This document shows positions 15,620-22,270 of a DNA stretch of 24,234 nucleotides, in pieces. The notes under the pieces were generated by a model that was not told where the DNA came from, made no database searches, and worked only from the letters and a program-made list of their open reading frames with translations. Positions within the stretch are counted from its first letter, which is position 1. Every line of letters begins with the position of its first letter. Source of the stretch: an uncultured Veillonella sp. (lineage in GTDB: Bacteria; Bacillota; Negativicutes; Veillonellales; Veillonellaceae); NCBI GenBank assembly GCA_900538355.1, contig UPXS01000026.1:1-24234 (forward strand), given 5' to 3'. The translations under genes were made by a program, and so were the position numbers.

Positions 15620-17044
15620 ATGAGTAATAATATTGGTAAAGTTGTGCAGGTCATTGGCCCAGTTGTAGACGTGCGCTTCGATGCTGGTCATTTGCCAAGC
15701 ATCTACAACGCCATCAACATCTACCATGATCATAAGGCACATGATAGACAAAAAATTGTAGTAGAGGTTATGCAACACTTAGGTGATGATACTGTACGTT
15801 GCGTTGCAATGAGCTCTACTGACGGTATGACCCGTAATATGGATGCTGAAGATACTGGTGCTGCAATTGCCGTTCCTGTAGGTGAAGGTGTATTGGGGCG
15901 TATCTTTAACGTATTGGGTGAAACTGTAGACCATGATCCAGCTCCAGTTGTAGCTGACGAAAAATGGCCTATTCATCGTCCAGCACCTAAATTTGATGAC
16001 CTTTCTCCAGATACACAAATCTTGGAAACAGGTATTAAGGTTGTTGACCTTATCGCTCCATACGTAAAAGGTGGTAAAATTGGCCTCTTCGGTGGTGCCG
16101 GTGTAGGTAAAACCGTATTAATCATGGAATTGATTCACAATGTTGCTACAGAGCACGGTGGTTACTCCGTATTCTCCGGCGTAGGCGAACGTACTCGTGA
16201 AGGTAACGACTTGTGGAATGAAATGAAAGAATCCGGCGTTATCAATAAAACGGCCCTCGTATATGGCCAAATGAATGAGCCACCTGGGGCTCGTATGCGC
16301 GTAGGTCTTACAGGCCTTACAATGGCTGAATATTTCCGTGATGTGAAGAAACAAGACGTGCTCTTGTTTATCGATAACATCTTCCGCTTTATTCAAGCGG
16401 GTTCTGAAGTATCTGCCCTCTTAGGTCGTATGCCATCTGCCGTAGGTTACCAACCTACATTGGCTAATGACGTAGGTGCATTACAAGAACGTATTACATC
16501 TACAAAAGAAGGTTCCATTACTTCCGTACAAGCTGTATATGTACCAGCCGATGACTTGACTGATCCTGCTCCAGCAGCGACATTCGCTCACTTGGATGCA
16601 ACAACAGTATTGTCTCGTTCCATTGCGGAACTTGGTATTTATCCAGCGGTAGATCCACTCGATTCTACTAGTCGTATTTTGGACCCACATGTACTTGGCG
16701 AAGAACATTATACAGTAGCTCGTGGCGTACAAGAAGTATTGCAAAAATATCGCGATCTTCAAGATATTATCGCAATCCTTGGTATGGAAGAATTGTCTGA
16801 CGAAGATAAATTGACTGTATCTCGTGCTCGTAAGATTCAACGTTTCTTGAGTCAACCATTCTTCGTAGCCGAAGTGTTTACAGGTTCTCCTGGTAAATAC
16901 GTACCATTGTCCGAAACATTGAGAGGCTTTAGAGAAATCCTTGATGGTAAACATGACGATTTACCGGAAGGTGCATTCTACATGGTTGGTACCATTGATG
17001 AAGCCGTTCAAAAAGCAAAGGAAATGCAAGAGAAGGGGGAATAA
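15620..17044 (+). CDS. atpD: ATP synthase F1 subunit beta
   Basis: Catalytic subunit of 474 residues. The Walker A loop GGAGVGKT is at 158-165, the catalytic glutamate is Glu190 in GVGERTREG, the Walker B strand is LLFIDNIFRF, and the adenine/catch region GRMPSAVGYQPTL follows. The C-terminal domain has MEELSDEDKL where other species have the DELSEED lever motif. An AAGGAGA site precedes the ATG. It lies 18 bases after atpG and 3 bases before atpC. Very well conserved, with no missing catalytic residue. Confidence 0.98.
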   Translation: MSNNIGKVVQVIGPVVDVRFDAGHLPSIYNAINIYHDHKAHDRQKIVVEVMQHLGDDTVRCVAMSSTDGMTRNMDAEDTGAAIAVPVGEGVLGRIFNVLGETVDHDPAPVVADEKWPIHRPAPKFDDLSPDTQILETGIKVVDLIAPYVKGGKIGLFGGAGVGKTVLIMELIHNVATEHGGYSVFSGVGERTREGNDLWNEMKESGVINKTALVYGQMNEPPGARMRVGLTGLTMAEYFRDVKKQDVLLFIDNIFRFIQAGSEVSALLGRMPSAVGYQPTLANDVGALQERITSTKEGSITSVQAVYVPADDLTDPAPAATFAHLDATTVLSRSIAELGIYPAVDPLDSTSRILDPHVLGEEHYTVARGVQEVLQKYRDLQDIIAILGMEELSDEDKLTVSRARKIQRFLSQPFFVAEVFTGSPGKYVPLSETLRGFREILDGKHDDLPEGAFYMVGTIDEAVQKAKEMQEKGE

Positions 17045-17047
17045 TCC

Positions 17048-17455
17048 ATGGCGGAACCTATGTCCCTACAGATCATCACACCTGATGCGATTGTCTTTGA
17101 AGGTAAGTCTACATTCTTTGTAGGCAAAGCCATCGATGGTCAATTTGGTGTTTTGCCAAATCATGCACCTATGATTATCGCATTAGATTTAGCGCCATTA
17201 CGCATAGATCAACCAGATGGAACATCTCGTGAACTTGCCGTATTTGGTGGCTTCTGTGAAATCGAACATAATAAGGTGAGTATTGTAACCCCAGATTGCC
17301 AAGATCCATCATCCATTGATGTGGACCGTGCTCGTCGAGCTAAAGAACGTGCAGAAGGTCGGTTATCCAATCCTACACCAGATATCGATGTAGAACGCGC
17401 AGAAGCAGCATTGCAACGTGCATTATTGCGCTTGCATGTAACTAAACAACTATAA
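17048..17455 (+). CDS. atpC: ATP synthase F1 subunit epsilon
   Basis: Rotor subunit of 135 residues. An N-terminal beta-sandwich (about 4-88, with the QFGVLPNHAPMI segment at 32-43) binds gamma and the c ring; a C-terminal two-helix hairpin (about 92-134, rich in Arg, Ala and Glu) is the part that can extend and inhibit ATP hydrolysis. AAGGGGG at the end of atpD serves as binding site. Last gene of the cluster, ended by a strong terminator starting 5 bases after its stop. Confidence 0.95.
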   Translation: MAEPMSLQIITPDAIVFEGKSTFFVGKAIDGQFGVLPNHAPMIIALDLAPLRIDQPDGTSRELAVFGGFCEIEHNKVSIVTPDCQDPSSIDVDRARRAKERAEGRLSNPTPDIDVERAEAALQRALLRLHVTKQL

Positions 17456-17460
17456 AGTAA

Positions 17461-17488
17461 AAGGCTAGCCATAGGGCTAGCCTTTTTC
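17461..17488 (+). terminator. Rho-independent terminator of the atp operon
   Basis: AAGGCTAGCC (17461-17470), loop ATAG, GGCTAGCC (17475-17482), then five T residues. A perfect stem directly after atpC. Confidence 0.92.
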
Positions 17489-17557
17489 TTTAGAATTTCA
17501 TTTTGTTTATAGGAAACACTCATCTAACATTAAGGTCATCTGCTTATACTAAAATTT

Positions 17558-17576
17558 GTCATTTAAATTTAATGAC
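17558..17576. repeat. Inverted repeat upstream of the 118-residue exported protein
   Basis: GTCATT (17558-17563), 7-base AT centre, AATGAC (17571-17576). It lies between a possible -10 (TATACT, 17545-17550) and the ribosome binding site, so it could be an operator or leader hairpin. No convincing -35 is visible. Confidence 0.3.
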
Positions 17577-17603
17577 TTATTGTGTTAATTTGGAGGTTTT
17601 CTA

Positions 17604-17960
17604 ATGAACGTATCTAAAAAATCTTTCATTGCTTTTGCTGTATTAGCATGCTGTTTTGGTGCATCTACACTAGGAACACATGTAGACGCATCTTATGGTT
17701 ATAAATATACTGACTCGGTTCGCCCACCAGTAGAAACTCCTACAAATGATGCTTTTAGAGCTAACATGGTTAAACAAAATGAAGCTGATAATGCTAAATA
17801 TGCTGCGACTACTAATACAAGTACAGCAAGTGCAAAAGATGATGATTCAATTTATTACGTAAGCGATTTATCTGATTCCTTCCGTAGTTCATTTACTACA
17901 CTTTTAAGAAATGCTGGTTTTACAGAGCATCAACTTAGATTAATCGGCTTGATTCACTAA
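17604..17960 (+). CDS. Small exported protein of unknown function
   Basis: Protein of 118 residues that I do not recognise. The N-terminus is a signal peptide: Lys5-Lys6, a hydrophobic core (8-19) and a likely signal peptidase I site after VDA (residues 27-29). An alternative lipoprotein reading (VLAC, Cys16) is possible but the leader would be short. The mature part is polar and probably disordered to about residue 80 (rich in Asn, Thr, Ala, Asp), then ends in a short helical-looking segment, SDSFRSSFTTLLRNAGFTEH (91-110). GGAGG precedes the ATG. It converges on another exported-protein gene, sharing the terminator at 17987-18022. Its location is periplasm or cell surface; function is unknown. 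Confidence 0.75.
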   Translation: MNVSKKSFIAFAVLACCFGASTLGTHVDASYGYKYTDSVRPPVETPTNDAFRANMVKQNEADNAKYAATTNTSTASAKDDDSIYYVSDLSDSFRSSFTTLLRNAGFTEHQLRLIGLIH

Positions 17961-17986
17961 GTTATGTATCGTTAATAGGTGAATAC

Positions 17987-18022
17987 AAAAAGACCGTTAA
18001 GCAATTGCTTAACGGTCTTTTT
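17987..18022. terminator. Bidirectional terminator, 36-bp perfect palindrome
   Basis: The left arm 17987-18004 and right arm 18005-18022 are exact reverse complements, with five A residues at one end and five T residues at the other. It ends transcription from both sides: the plus-strand 118-residue gene and the minus-strand 302-residue gene, whose stop is 9 bases away. Confidence 0.9.
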
Positions 18023-18030
18023 ATTGTCTC

Positions 18031-18939
18031 TTATAATACGCTAACACCTTTTAAGGAGTAAGCAGTATTTCTAGGTTGTTCTACTTGGAAGTCAAGTACA
18101 ACTGGAGATTCAGAGTTGATGCCAGGCGCTTGATAGCGGTCACGGTCTGTTGGAATACGTTTATACGGTAATTTATCAAGTAATACAGTCATAACTTTAT
18201 TCCATACAGCCTTATGTGTTGGCATTGTCAAGGAATCATCTGTTTGATTGAATCCACTGCGTACAGTGTGAATAACTTGGTCATTCACATCGTAATAATA
18301 TAACAAGGCATTTACCTTTGCTGCAATGTACATTTCACGATCATCATTATTATATGCGTATGGGCTATTTACACCATTGATTTGTACGTATACGTCTTGC
18401 AATGGTACAGGCATGATAACAATTTCAGAGTTCTGCGCAGATGCAATTTGCGCAAGGTCAACAGCTCTAATTTCTGCTGTTGGCGTATTAGTACTTACGA
18501 TTGCTGTATCGTAGTACGGATATTTAAGTGTGTTAGATAAGCGATCAGTCATATAACGACCCAATTGTGCTGTGTTTTCATTGCGCAACTTGGCAGGTAC
18601 AACAATTGTTACCTTGCGACTAGGGAAGTTTTCTAAGTGACCATCATAATTAGAATTTGATGTGTTAATCGTCGCTTTTTCTGGGGTTCCTACAACTGGA
18701 GTAGAAACAGGTGTGTTGGCAACCTTCAAAATAGGTTGACCATTATTATCGGATTGTAATGTAGGTGTAGTTGTATCTACATTGGATTGCACAGAGTTAA
18801 TAACAACCGGTTGAGCCCTATTGGATGTTAGTTGACTCATATTAATTGTGGCAGCACTTGCTGTAGCAAGGGTAGATGCCAATAGTACACCTAGTACTGT
18901 AAGTAGCGAACGTTTATAGCGTCCGAATTTACGAAACAT
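18031..18939 (-). CDS. Exported protein of unknown function (302 residues)
   Basis: I do not recognise a named family. A clear signal peptide is present: basic start (RKFGRYKR, 3-10), hydrophobic core (11-27), cleavage after ASA (27-29). Residues 30-105 are low-complexity, rich in Thr, Asn, Ser, Val and Pro, like a flexible linker. Residues 108-262 look like a compact alpha/beta domain starting KVTIVVPAKLRNEN and including an amphipathic helix (RYMTDRLSNTLK, 128-139) and the strand EIVIMPVPL (172-180). This layout resembles periplasmic CsgG/GNA1162-like or TolB-N-like domains only loosely. Start at 18939 has GAGGAGG. Convergent with the 118-residue exported protein, and probably transcribed from the extended -10 at 18995-19005. 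Confidence 0.8.
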   Translation of the reverse strand: MFRKFGRYKRSLLTVLGVLLASTLATASAATINMSQLTSNRAQPVVINSVQSNVDTTTPTLQSDNNGQPILKVANTPVSTPVVGTPEKATINTSNSNYDGHLENFPSRKVTIVVPAKLRNENTAQLGRYMTDRLSNTLKYPYYDTAIVSTNTPTAEIRAVDLAQIASAQNSEIVIMPVPLQDVYVQINGVNSPYAYNNDDREMYIAAKVNALLYYYDVNDQVIHTVRSGFNQTDDSLTMPTHKAVWNKVMTVLLDKLPYKRIPTDRDRYQAPGINSESPVVLDFQVEQPRNTAYSLKGVSVL

Positions 18940-18994
18940 AGTTCCTCCTCTTAATAAAACTCTTTAAATTTTTACAAACAAAACAACTGGTACT

Positions 18995-19005
18995 ATTATA
19001 TCACA
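18995..19005 (-). promoter_or_regulatory. Extended -10 promoter for the 302-residue exported protein
   Basis: On the minus strand TGTGATATAAT (complement of 18995-19005) contains TATAAT with the extended TG one base before it. It lies about 55 bases upstream of the start codon and directly after the terminator of the tRNA operon. The same 11-mer precedes the ACT-domain gene. Confidence 0.45.
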
Positions 19006-19010
19006 TATAC

Positions 19011-19043
19011 AAAAAAAAGAAGCAAGCTTTATGCTTGCTTCTT
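19011..19043 (-). terminator. Rho-independent terminator of the tRNA operon
   Basis: Perfect 11-bp stem: arms 19017-19027 and 19033-19043 (AAGAAGCAAGC on the minus strand) with a 5-base loop. On the minus strand it is followed by a run of T (19011-19018). It lies 4 bases beyond the CCA end of the tRNA-Val gene. Confidence 0.92.
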
Positions 19044-19047
19044 GGTC

Positions 19048-19123
<76 letters not shown>

Positions 19124-19126
19124 ATG

Positions 19127-19201
19127 TGGTGACCCGTCCGGGAATCGAACCCGGGATACCGCCGTGAAAGGGCGGTGTCTTAACCGCTTGACCAACGGGC
19201 C
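19127..19201 (-). tRNA. tRNA-Glu (anticodon UUC)
   Basis: 75 bases with CCA encoded. Acceptor stem GGCCCGT with ACGGGTC (one G-U pair). The anticodon stem CCGCC/GGCGG encloses the loop CTTTCAC, giving TTC, which reads GAA and GAG. Middle gene of the operon, 3 bases from tRNA-Val. Confidence 0.97.
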
Positions 19202-19205
19202 AGAA

Positions 19206-19281
19206 TGGCTCCTCGAGTAGGACTCGAACCTACGACCGATCGGTTAACAGCCGATTGCTCTACCAACTGAGCTATCGAGGA
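19206..19281 (-). tRNA. tRNA-Asn (anticodon GUU)
   Basis: 76 bases with CCA encoded. Acceptor stem TCCTCGA with TCGAGGA. The anticodon stem ATCGG/CCGAT encloses CTGTTAA, giving GTT, which reads AAC and AAU. First gene of the operon, 4 bases from tRNA-Glu, about 14 bases after the promoter -10. Confidence 0.97.
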
Positions 19282-19295
19282 ATGGTACGATTGTT

Positions 19296-19324
19296 ATTAT
19301 ATGTTAGATTAATTATAAAAGCAA
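19296..19324 (-). promoter_or_regulatory. Promoter of the Asn-Glu-Val tRNA operon
   Basis: On the minus strand a TTGCTT -35 (19319-19324), a 17-base spacer and a perfect TATAAT -10 (19296-19301) lie just upstream of tRNA-Asn. Position and spacing are ideal for a stable-RNA promoter. Confidence 0.68.
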
Positions 19325-19873
19325 GCGTTTTTTTTAAAATTACTATAAATCAAAAGGCGTTAATTATGACTAAAACACATAACTTTATACTAAAAATCAC
19401 TTATCAAAAATAGTGATAAGTAAGTCATTAAAATTAATATAATCTATAGAGATGAATAAACATAGATATTTACTATATTTATAGGGGATTCATAATGTAT
19501 ATTTTCTTAAGAGTTAGCAATATAAGTATATTGAATATAATCGGTATACATATGCATTATAAAAAAGTTTAAACCTTTTATTTGAAAAGTAATATCAAGT
19601 AGTTTGAAAGTGTATTTATCATCTTAGATATACTCTGCATTTATAAGGTACTTTTAACCTAATTCTTACCTCTAAAAGTCGATTGTGGCATAGGGTATAA
19701 AAATTCTTTCAACCTATGATTAACTATGACTTTTATCACATCGCTGACGTGATTATGGGAGGATGAAAAACGGTAAAAAAGCGATGCTGACATGCCGAAA
19801 TATATACAACAATATTCATGAAAATTATTCTCAAAATATGAAAAAGCATTGAGAAAACTGTATAGTTGAGCCG
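19325..19873. other. Long gene-free AT-rich stretch between the tRNA and fumarase operons
   Basis: About 550 bases with no credible gene and no recognised RNA family. What I can see: a 7-bp hairpin ACTTATC/GATAAGT (19399-19421), the palindrome GTTTAAAC near 19567, an inverted repeat CATAGG/CCTATG around 19690-19718, a long-range pair CATCGC/GCGATG (19739-19744 with 19781-19786), and the Fur-like palindrome at 19819-19833. A short frame at 19763-19852 is not convincing. It may contain distal regulatory sites or an unannotated small RNA. Confidence 0.4.
19819..19833. promoter_or_regulatory. Fur-like 7-1-7 palindrome upstream of fumarase
   Basis: TGAAAATTATTCTCA matches 12 of 14 defined positions of the 7-1-7 Fur core TGATAAT-N-ATTATCA. 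It lies about 40 bases before the -35 of the proposed fumarase promoter. AT-rich DNA gives such matches by chance, and PerR or Zur could use a similar site, so binding is only a hypothesis. Confidence 0.3.
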
Positions 19874-19902
19874 TTGAAAGCCTGTATATTGTGTGTTACG
19901 AT
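19874..19902 (+). promoter_or_regulatory. Probable promoter of the fumarase operon
   Basis: TTGAAA (19874-19879), a 17-base spacer and TACGAT (19897-19902). It predicts a leader of about 115 bases containing the hairpin at 19920-19958. Confidence 0.5.
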
Positions 19903-19919
19903 TGATGCATAGAGTTAAT

Positions 19920-19958
19920 CTCGATGTGTATGAGATACATGTATTTCATATACTCGAG
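19920..19958 (+). promoter_or_regulatory. Long imperfect hairpin/dyad in the fumarase leader
   Basis: A 39-base inverted repeat: the outer CTCGA/TCGAG stem, one bulged T, then about 13 more pairs closing on a CATG loop. The core TGAGATACATGTATTTCA (18 bases) is a perfect dyad apart from one position. No T run follows, so it is not a terminator. It can act as an RNA leader structure or as a DNA operator just downstream of the start of transcription. Confidence 0.5.
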
Positions 19959-20022
19959 AGTAAAAAGTTATCTCACGGTAATTAGAATTAATATTCAACT
20001 ATGTTCCTGAGGAGGGATTATC

Positions 20023-20865
20023 TTGCGCGAGATTCAAGTATCTGAAATCACAAAAACAGTCCGTCAAATGTGTATGGACGCAGCTTACCACTTGCCAAAA
20101 GACATCTATGAAGGCTTGAAAAAAGGCCGTGAAACAGAAGAGTCTCCAGTTGGTTGCATCGTTCTCGATCAAATCATCAAAAATGCAGAAATTGCTGATG
20201 CTGAAGATCGTCCATACTGCCAAGATACTGGTATGACATTGGTATTCTTAGAAGTAGGTCAAGACGTACATTTCGTTGGTGGCGACCTTAAAGAAGCTAT
20301 CAATGAAGGTGTTGCTCAAGGCTATGTAGAAGGTTACCTTCGTAAATCCGTTGTAGCAGAACCATTGTTCAACCGTAAAAACACTCAAAACAATACACCT
20401 GCAATCATCTACATCGATATCGTTCCTGGCGATAAAGTAGAAATCAACGTAGAACTTAAAGGTTTCGGTTCCGAAAACAAATCTGACGTAGCTATGTTGG
20501 TACCTGCAGATGGCGTTGAAGGCGTTAAAAATGCAGTTCTTGAAATCGTAAAACATGCTGGCCCTAACCCATGCCCTCCAATCGTACTTGGCGTAGGTAT
20601 TGGTGGTACTATGGACCAAGCAGCTGTTATGTCCAAAAAAGCTTTGCTTCGCGATATTAGCACTCCTCATAAAGATCCTGAGTATGCAAAATTGGAAGAA
20701 GAAATTTTGGAAATGGTTAACAAAACTGGTATCGGTCCACAATTGGGCGGCACAACAACTTGTATCGGTGTAAACATCGAATGGGGTGCAACTCATATCG
20801 CCGGCCTTCCTGTTGCTGTTACTATTATGTGTCATGCTGCTCGTCATAAACACGTAGTACTTTAA
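20023..20865 (+). CDS. Class I fumarate hydratase, alpha subunit (Fe-S)
   Basis: Large subunit (280 residues) of the two-subunit, oxygen-sensitive [4Fe-4S] hydro-lyase family. Cluster ligands are visible as Cys66 in PYCQDTGM, Cys184 in GPNPCPP and Cys247 in GGTTTCIG. The likely reaction is malate-fumarate interconversion, here run towards fumarate in fermentation to succinate and propionate. L(+)-tartrate dehydratase alpha is the nearest alternative; the metabolic setting of Veillonella favours fumarase. The start is TTG at 20023, set by GAGGAGGG (20009-20016); the next in-frame ATG is at codon 16, inside the conserved N-terminus. The beta gene follows 19 bases later. Confidence 0.93.
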   Translation: MREIQVSEITKTVRQMCMDAAYHLPKDIYEGLKKGRETEESPVGCIVLDQIIKNAEIADAEDRPYCQDTGMTLVFLEVGQDVHFVGGDLKEAINEGVAQGYVEGYLRKSVVAEPLFNRKNTQNNTPAIIYIDIVPGDKVEINVELKGFGSENKSDVAMLVPADGVEGVKNAVLEIVKHAGPNPCPPIVLGVGIGGTMDQAAVMSKKALLRDISTPHKDPEYAKLEEEILEMVNKTGIGPQLGGTTTCIGVNIEWGATHIAGLPVAVTIMCHAARHKHVVL

Positions 20866-20884
20866 TCGGTAGGAGGTAATTACA

Positions 20885-21445
20885 ATGGCTGAAACAATTC
20901 GCATTAATACTGAAGAATATAATGAAGAGTTTTCCCGTAAATTAAAAGTTGGTGATAGCGTACTTATCACTGGCAAAATTTACTCCGCTCGTGACGCTGC
21001 TCATAAAGTTATGACTGAAGCTTTAGCACGCGGTGAAAAATTACCAATCGATTGGACTAACAAATTCGTTTACTACCTTGGCCCAACACCTGCAAAACCT
21101 GGTGACCCAATTGGTTCCGCTGGTCCTACAACTTCTGGTCGTATGGACGCTTACACACCAACAATGCTTGATCAAGGTATCAAAGGCATGATCGGTAAAG
21201 GTTCCCGTAAACCAGCAGTAGTTGAATCCATGAAGAAAAATGGTTGCACATACTTCGCAGCAGTTGGTGGCGCTGCAGCATTGATTGCAAAATCCATCAA
21301 AAAATACGAAGTACTTGCTTATGGTGAACTTGGTCCAGAAGCTTTGGCTGAATTGACAGTTGAAGATTTCCCTTGCATCGTAGTTGGTGATACTGAAGGT
21401 AACAACTTCTACGAACAAGGTCAAAAACCTTACAGAAAAATCTAA
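20885..21445 (+). CDS. Class I fumarate hydratase, beta subunit
   Basis: Small subunit of 186 residues, equivalent to the C-terminal domain of single-chain class I fumarases. Family motifs are ITGKIYSARDAAH (29-41), GPTTSGRMD (near 80-88), IGKGSRKP and the C-terminal TEGNNFYEQG. It completes the active site over the alpha subunit's iron-sulfur cluster. AGGAGG lies eight bases before the ATG. The pair ends with a terminator at 21467-21493. The substrate ambiguity with tartrate dehydratase is as for the alpha subunit. Confidence 0.93.
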   Translation: MAETIRINTEEYNEEFSRKLKVGDSVLITGKIYSARDAAHKVMTEALARGEKLPIDWTNKFVYYLGPTPAKPGDPIGSAGPTTSGRMDAYTPTMLDQGIKGMIGKGSRKPAVVESMKKNGCTYFAAVGGAAALIAKSIKKYEVLAYGELGPEALAELTVEDFPCIVVGDTEGNNFYEQGQKPYRKI

Positions 21446-21466
21446 TATCACCGCTGAGTGATTAAA

Positions 21467-21493
21467 GGAGGCTTGCTTTGCAAGCCTCTTTTT
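21467..21493 (+). terminator. Rho-independent terminator of the fumarase operon
   Basis: GAGGCTTGC (21468-21476), loop TTT, GCAAGCCTC (21480-21488), then five T residues. Confidence 0.92.
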
Positions 21494-21658
21494 ATTTGTA
21501 GAAAATCCATATGTATCACGGTAAATGTATATATTTAATGATTATTACATTGTTTATTAGTATGATAGTAATAAATAAAACTACTTTTATAATTACTATA
21601 GTCTTATGTAATGTTCACTTGTATTGCGTAGAGTAAAGTCTACCGATTCTGTCCATTT

Positions 21659-21667
21659 TGTGATAAT
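21659..21667 (+). promoter_or_regulatory. Possible extended -10 promoter before the YwlG-family gene
   Basis: TGTGATAAT has a -10 like GATAAT (21662-21667) with the extended TG at 21659-21660. There is no clear -35. It resembles the TGTGATATAAT elements elsewhere in the window and lies about 43 bases before the ATG. The rest of the 264-base gap after fumarase shows nothing else. Confidence 0.38.
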
Positions 21668-21709
21668 ATACATATAGATTTATACATTCAAAGTGAGTGA
21701 GGCGATATC

Positions 21710-22261
21710 ATGACTTCTGTAGAAACTATTCGTCAGTCAGTGCGCACAGCGATGGCTGAATTACTCGATTTGGCAAAGGTTCGAGAAGGTCAATTATTCG
21801 TTGTGGGCTGTTCCACTAGCGAAGTTATGGGTAAGAAAATAGGTACTGATTCCCACATTGATGTGGCTCAGGTCTTATTTGATGAGATATATAAAGCAGT
21901 TAAAGCTAAAGGTCTTAATTTAGCTGTTCAATGCTGCGAACATATTAACCGTGCGCTTGTTATGGAACGTAGCGCTGTAACATGGGAGGAAGAGGTTAAT
22001 GTAGTGCCTCAACGTCATGCAGGTGGAGCTATGGCTGTTACTGCTTATGAACGTTTTGAAGATCCAGTAATGGTTGAATTTATTAAAGCTGATGCTGGTA
22101 TCGATATTGGGGATACTTTCATAGGAATGCACATGAAACATGTTACCGTACCAGTACGCCTCAGCATTAAAGAAATTGGTGGGGCCCATGTAACAGCTTG
22201 TCGTGTTCGACCTAAGAGCATTGGTGGTGAACGTGCTGCATATAATGAAGCGTTGATGTAG
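21710..22261 (+). CDS. TIGR01440/UPF0340 family protein (YwlG-like)
   Basis: Cytosolic protein of 183 residues, related to Bacillus subtilis YwlG, of unknown function. Recognisable conserved blocks are VVGCSTSEVMGKKIG (31-45), QCCEHINRALVMER (74-87) and the HAGGAMAV segment (about 103-110). The conserved Cys and His residues hint at metal or thiol chemistry, but no activity is established. GTGAGG precedes the ATG. It is 9 bases upstream of the 613-residue membrane protein gene, so the two are probably co-transcribed. Confidence 0.9.
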   Translation: MTSVETIRQSVRTAMAELLDLAKVREGQLFVVGCSTSEVMGKKIGTDSHIDVAQVLFDEIYKAVKAKGLNLAVQCCEHINRALVMERSAVTWEEEVNVVPQRHAGGAMAVTAYERFEDPVMVEFIKADAGIDIGDTFIGMHMKHVTVPVRLSIKEIGGAHVTACRVRPKSIGGERAAYNEALM

Positions 22262-22270
22262 GGGGATAGT

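Noticed and set aside
19739..19800. Possible riboswitch-like segment (CATCGC/GCGATG pairing around GGGAGGATGAAAAACGG)
   Set aside because: I compared it mentally with cobalamin, fluoride, c-di-GMP and SAM aptamer consensus features and it fits none; the pairing alone is weak evidence.
19763..19852. Short plus-strand frame of 29 codons beginning MKNGKKAMLT
   Set aside because: Its only purine-rich site, GGGAGG, touches the ATG directly, which is too close to work, and the residues look like random AT-rich translation.
20248..20976. Long minus-strand open frame opposite the fumarase genes
   Set aside because: It is antisense to two well-conserved genes with strong codon bias, has no ribosome binding site, and its Cys/Phe/Tyr-rich product is typical of a shadow frame.
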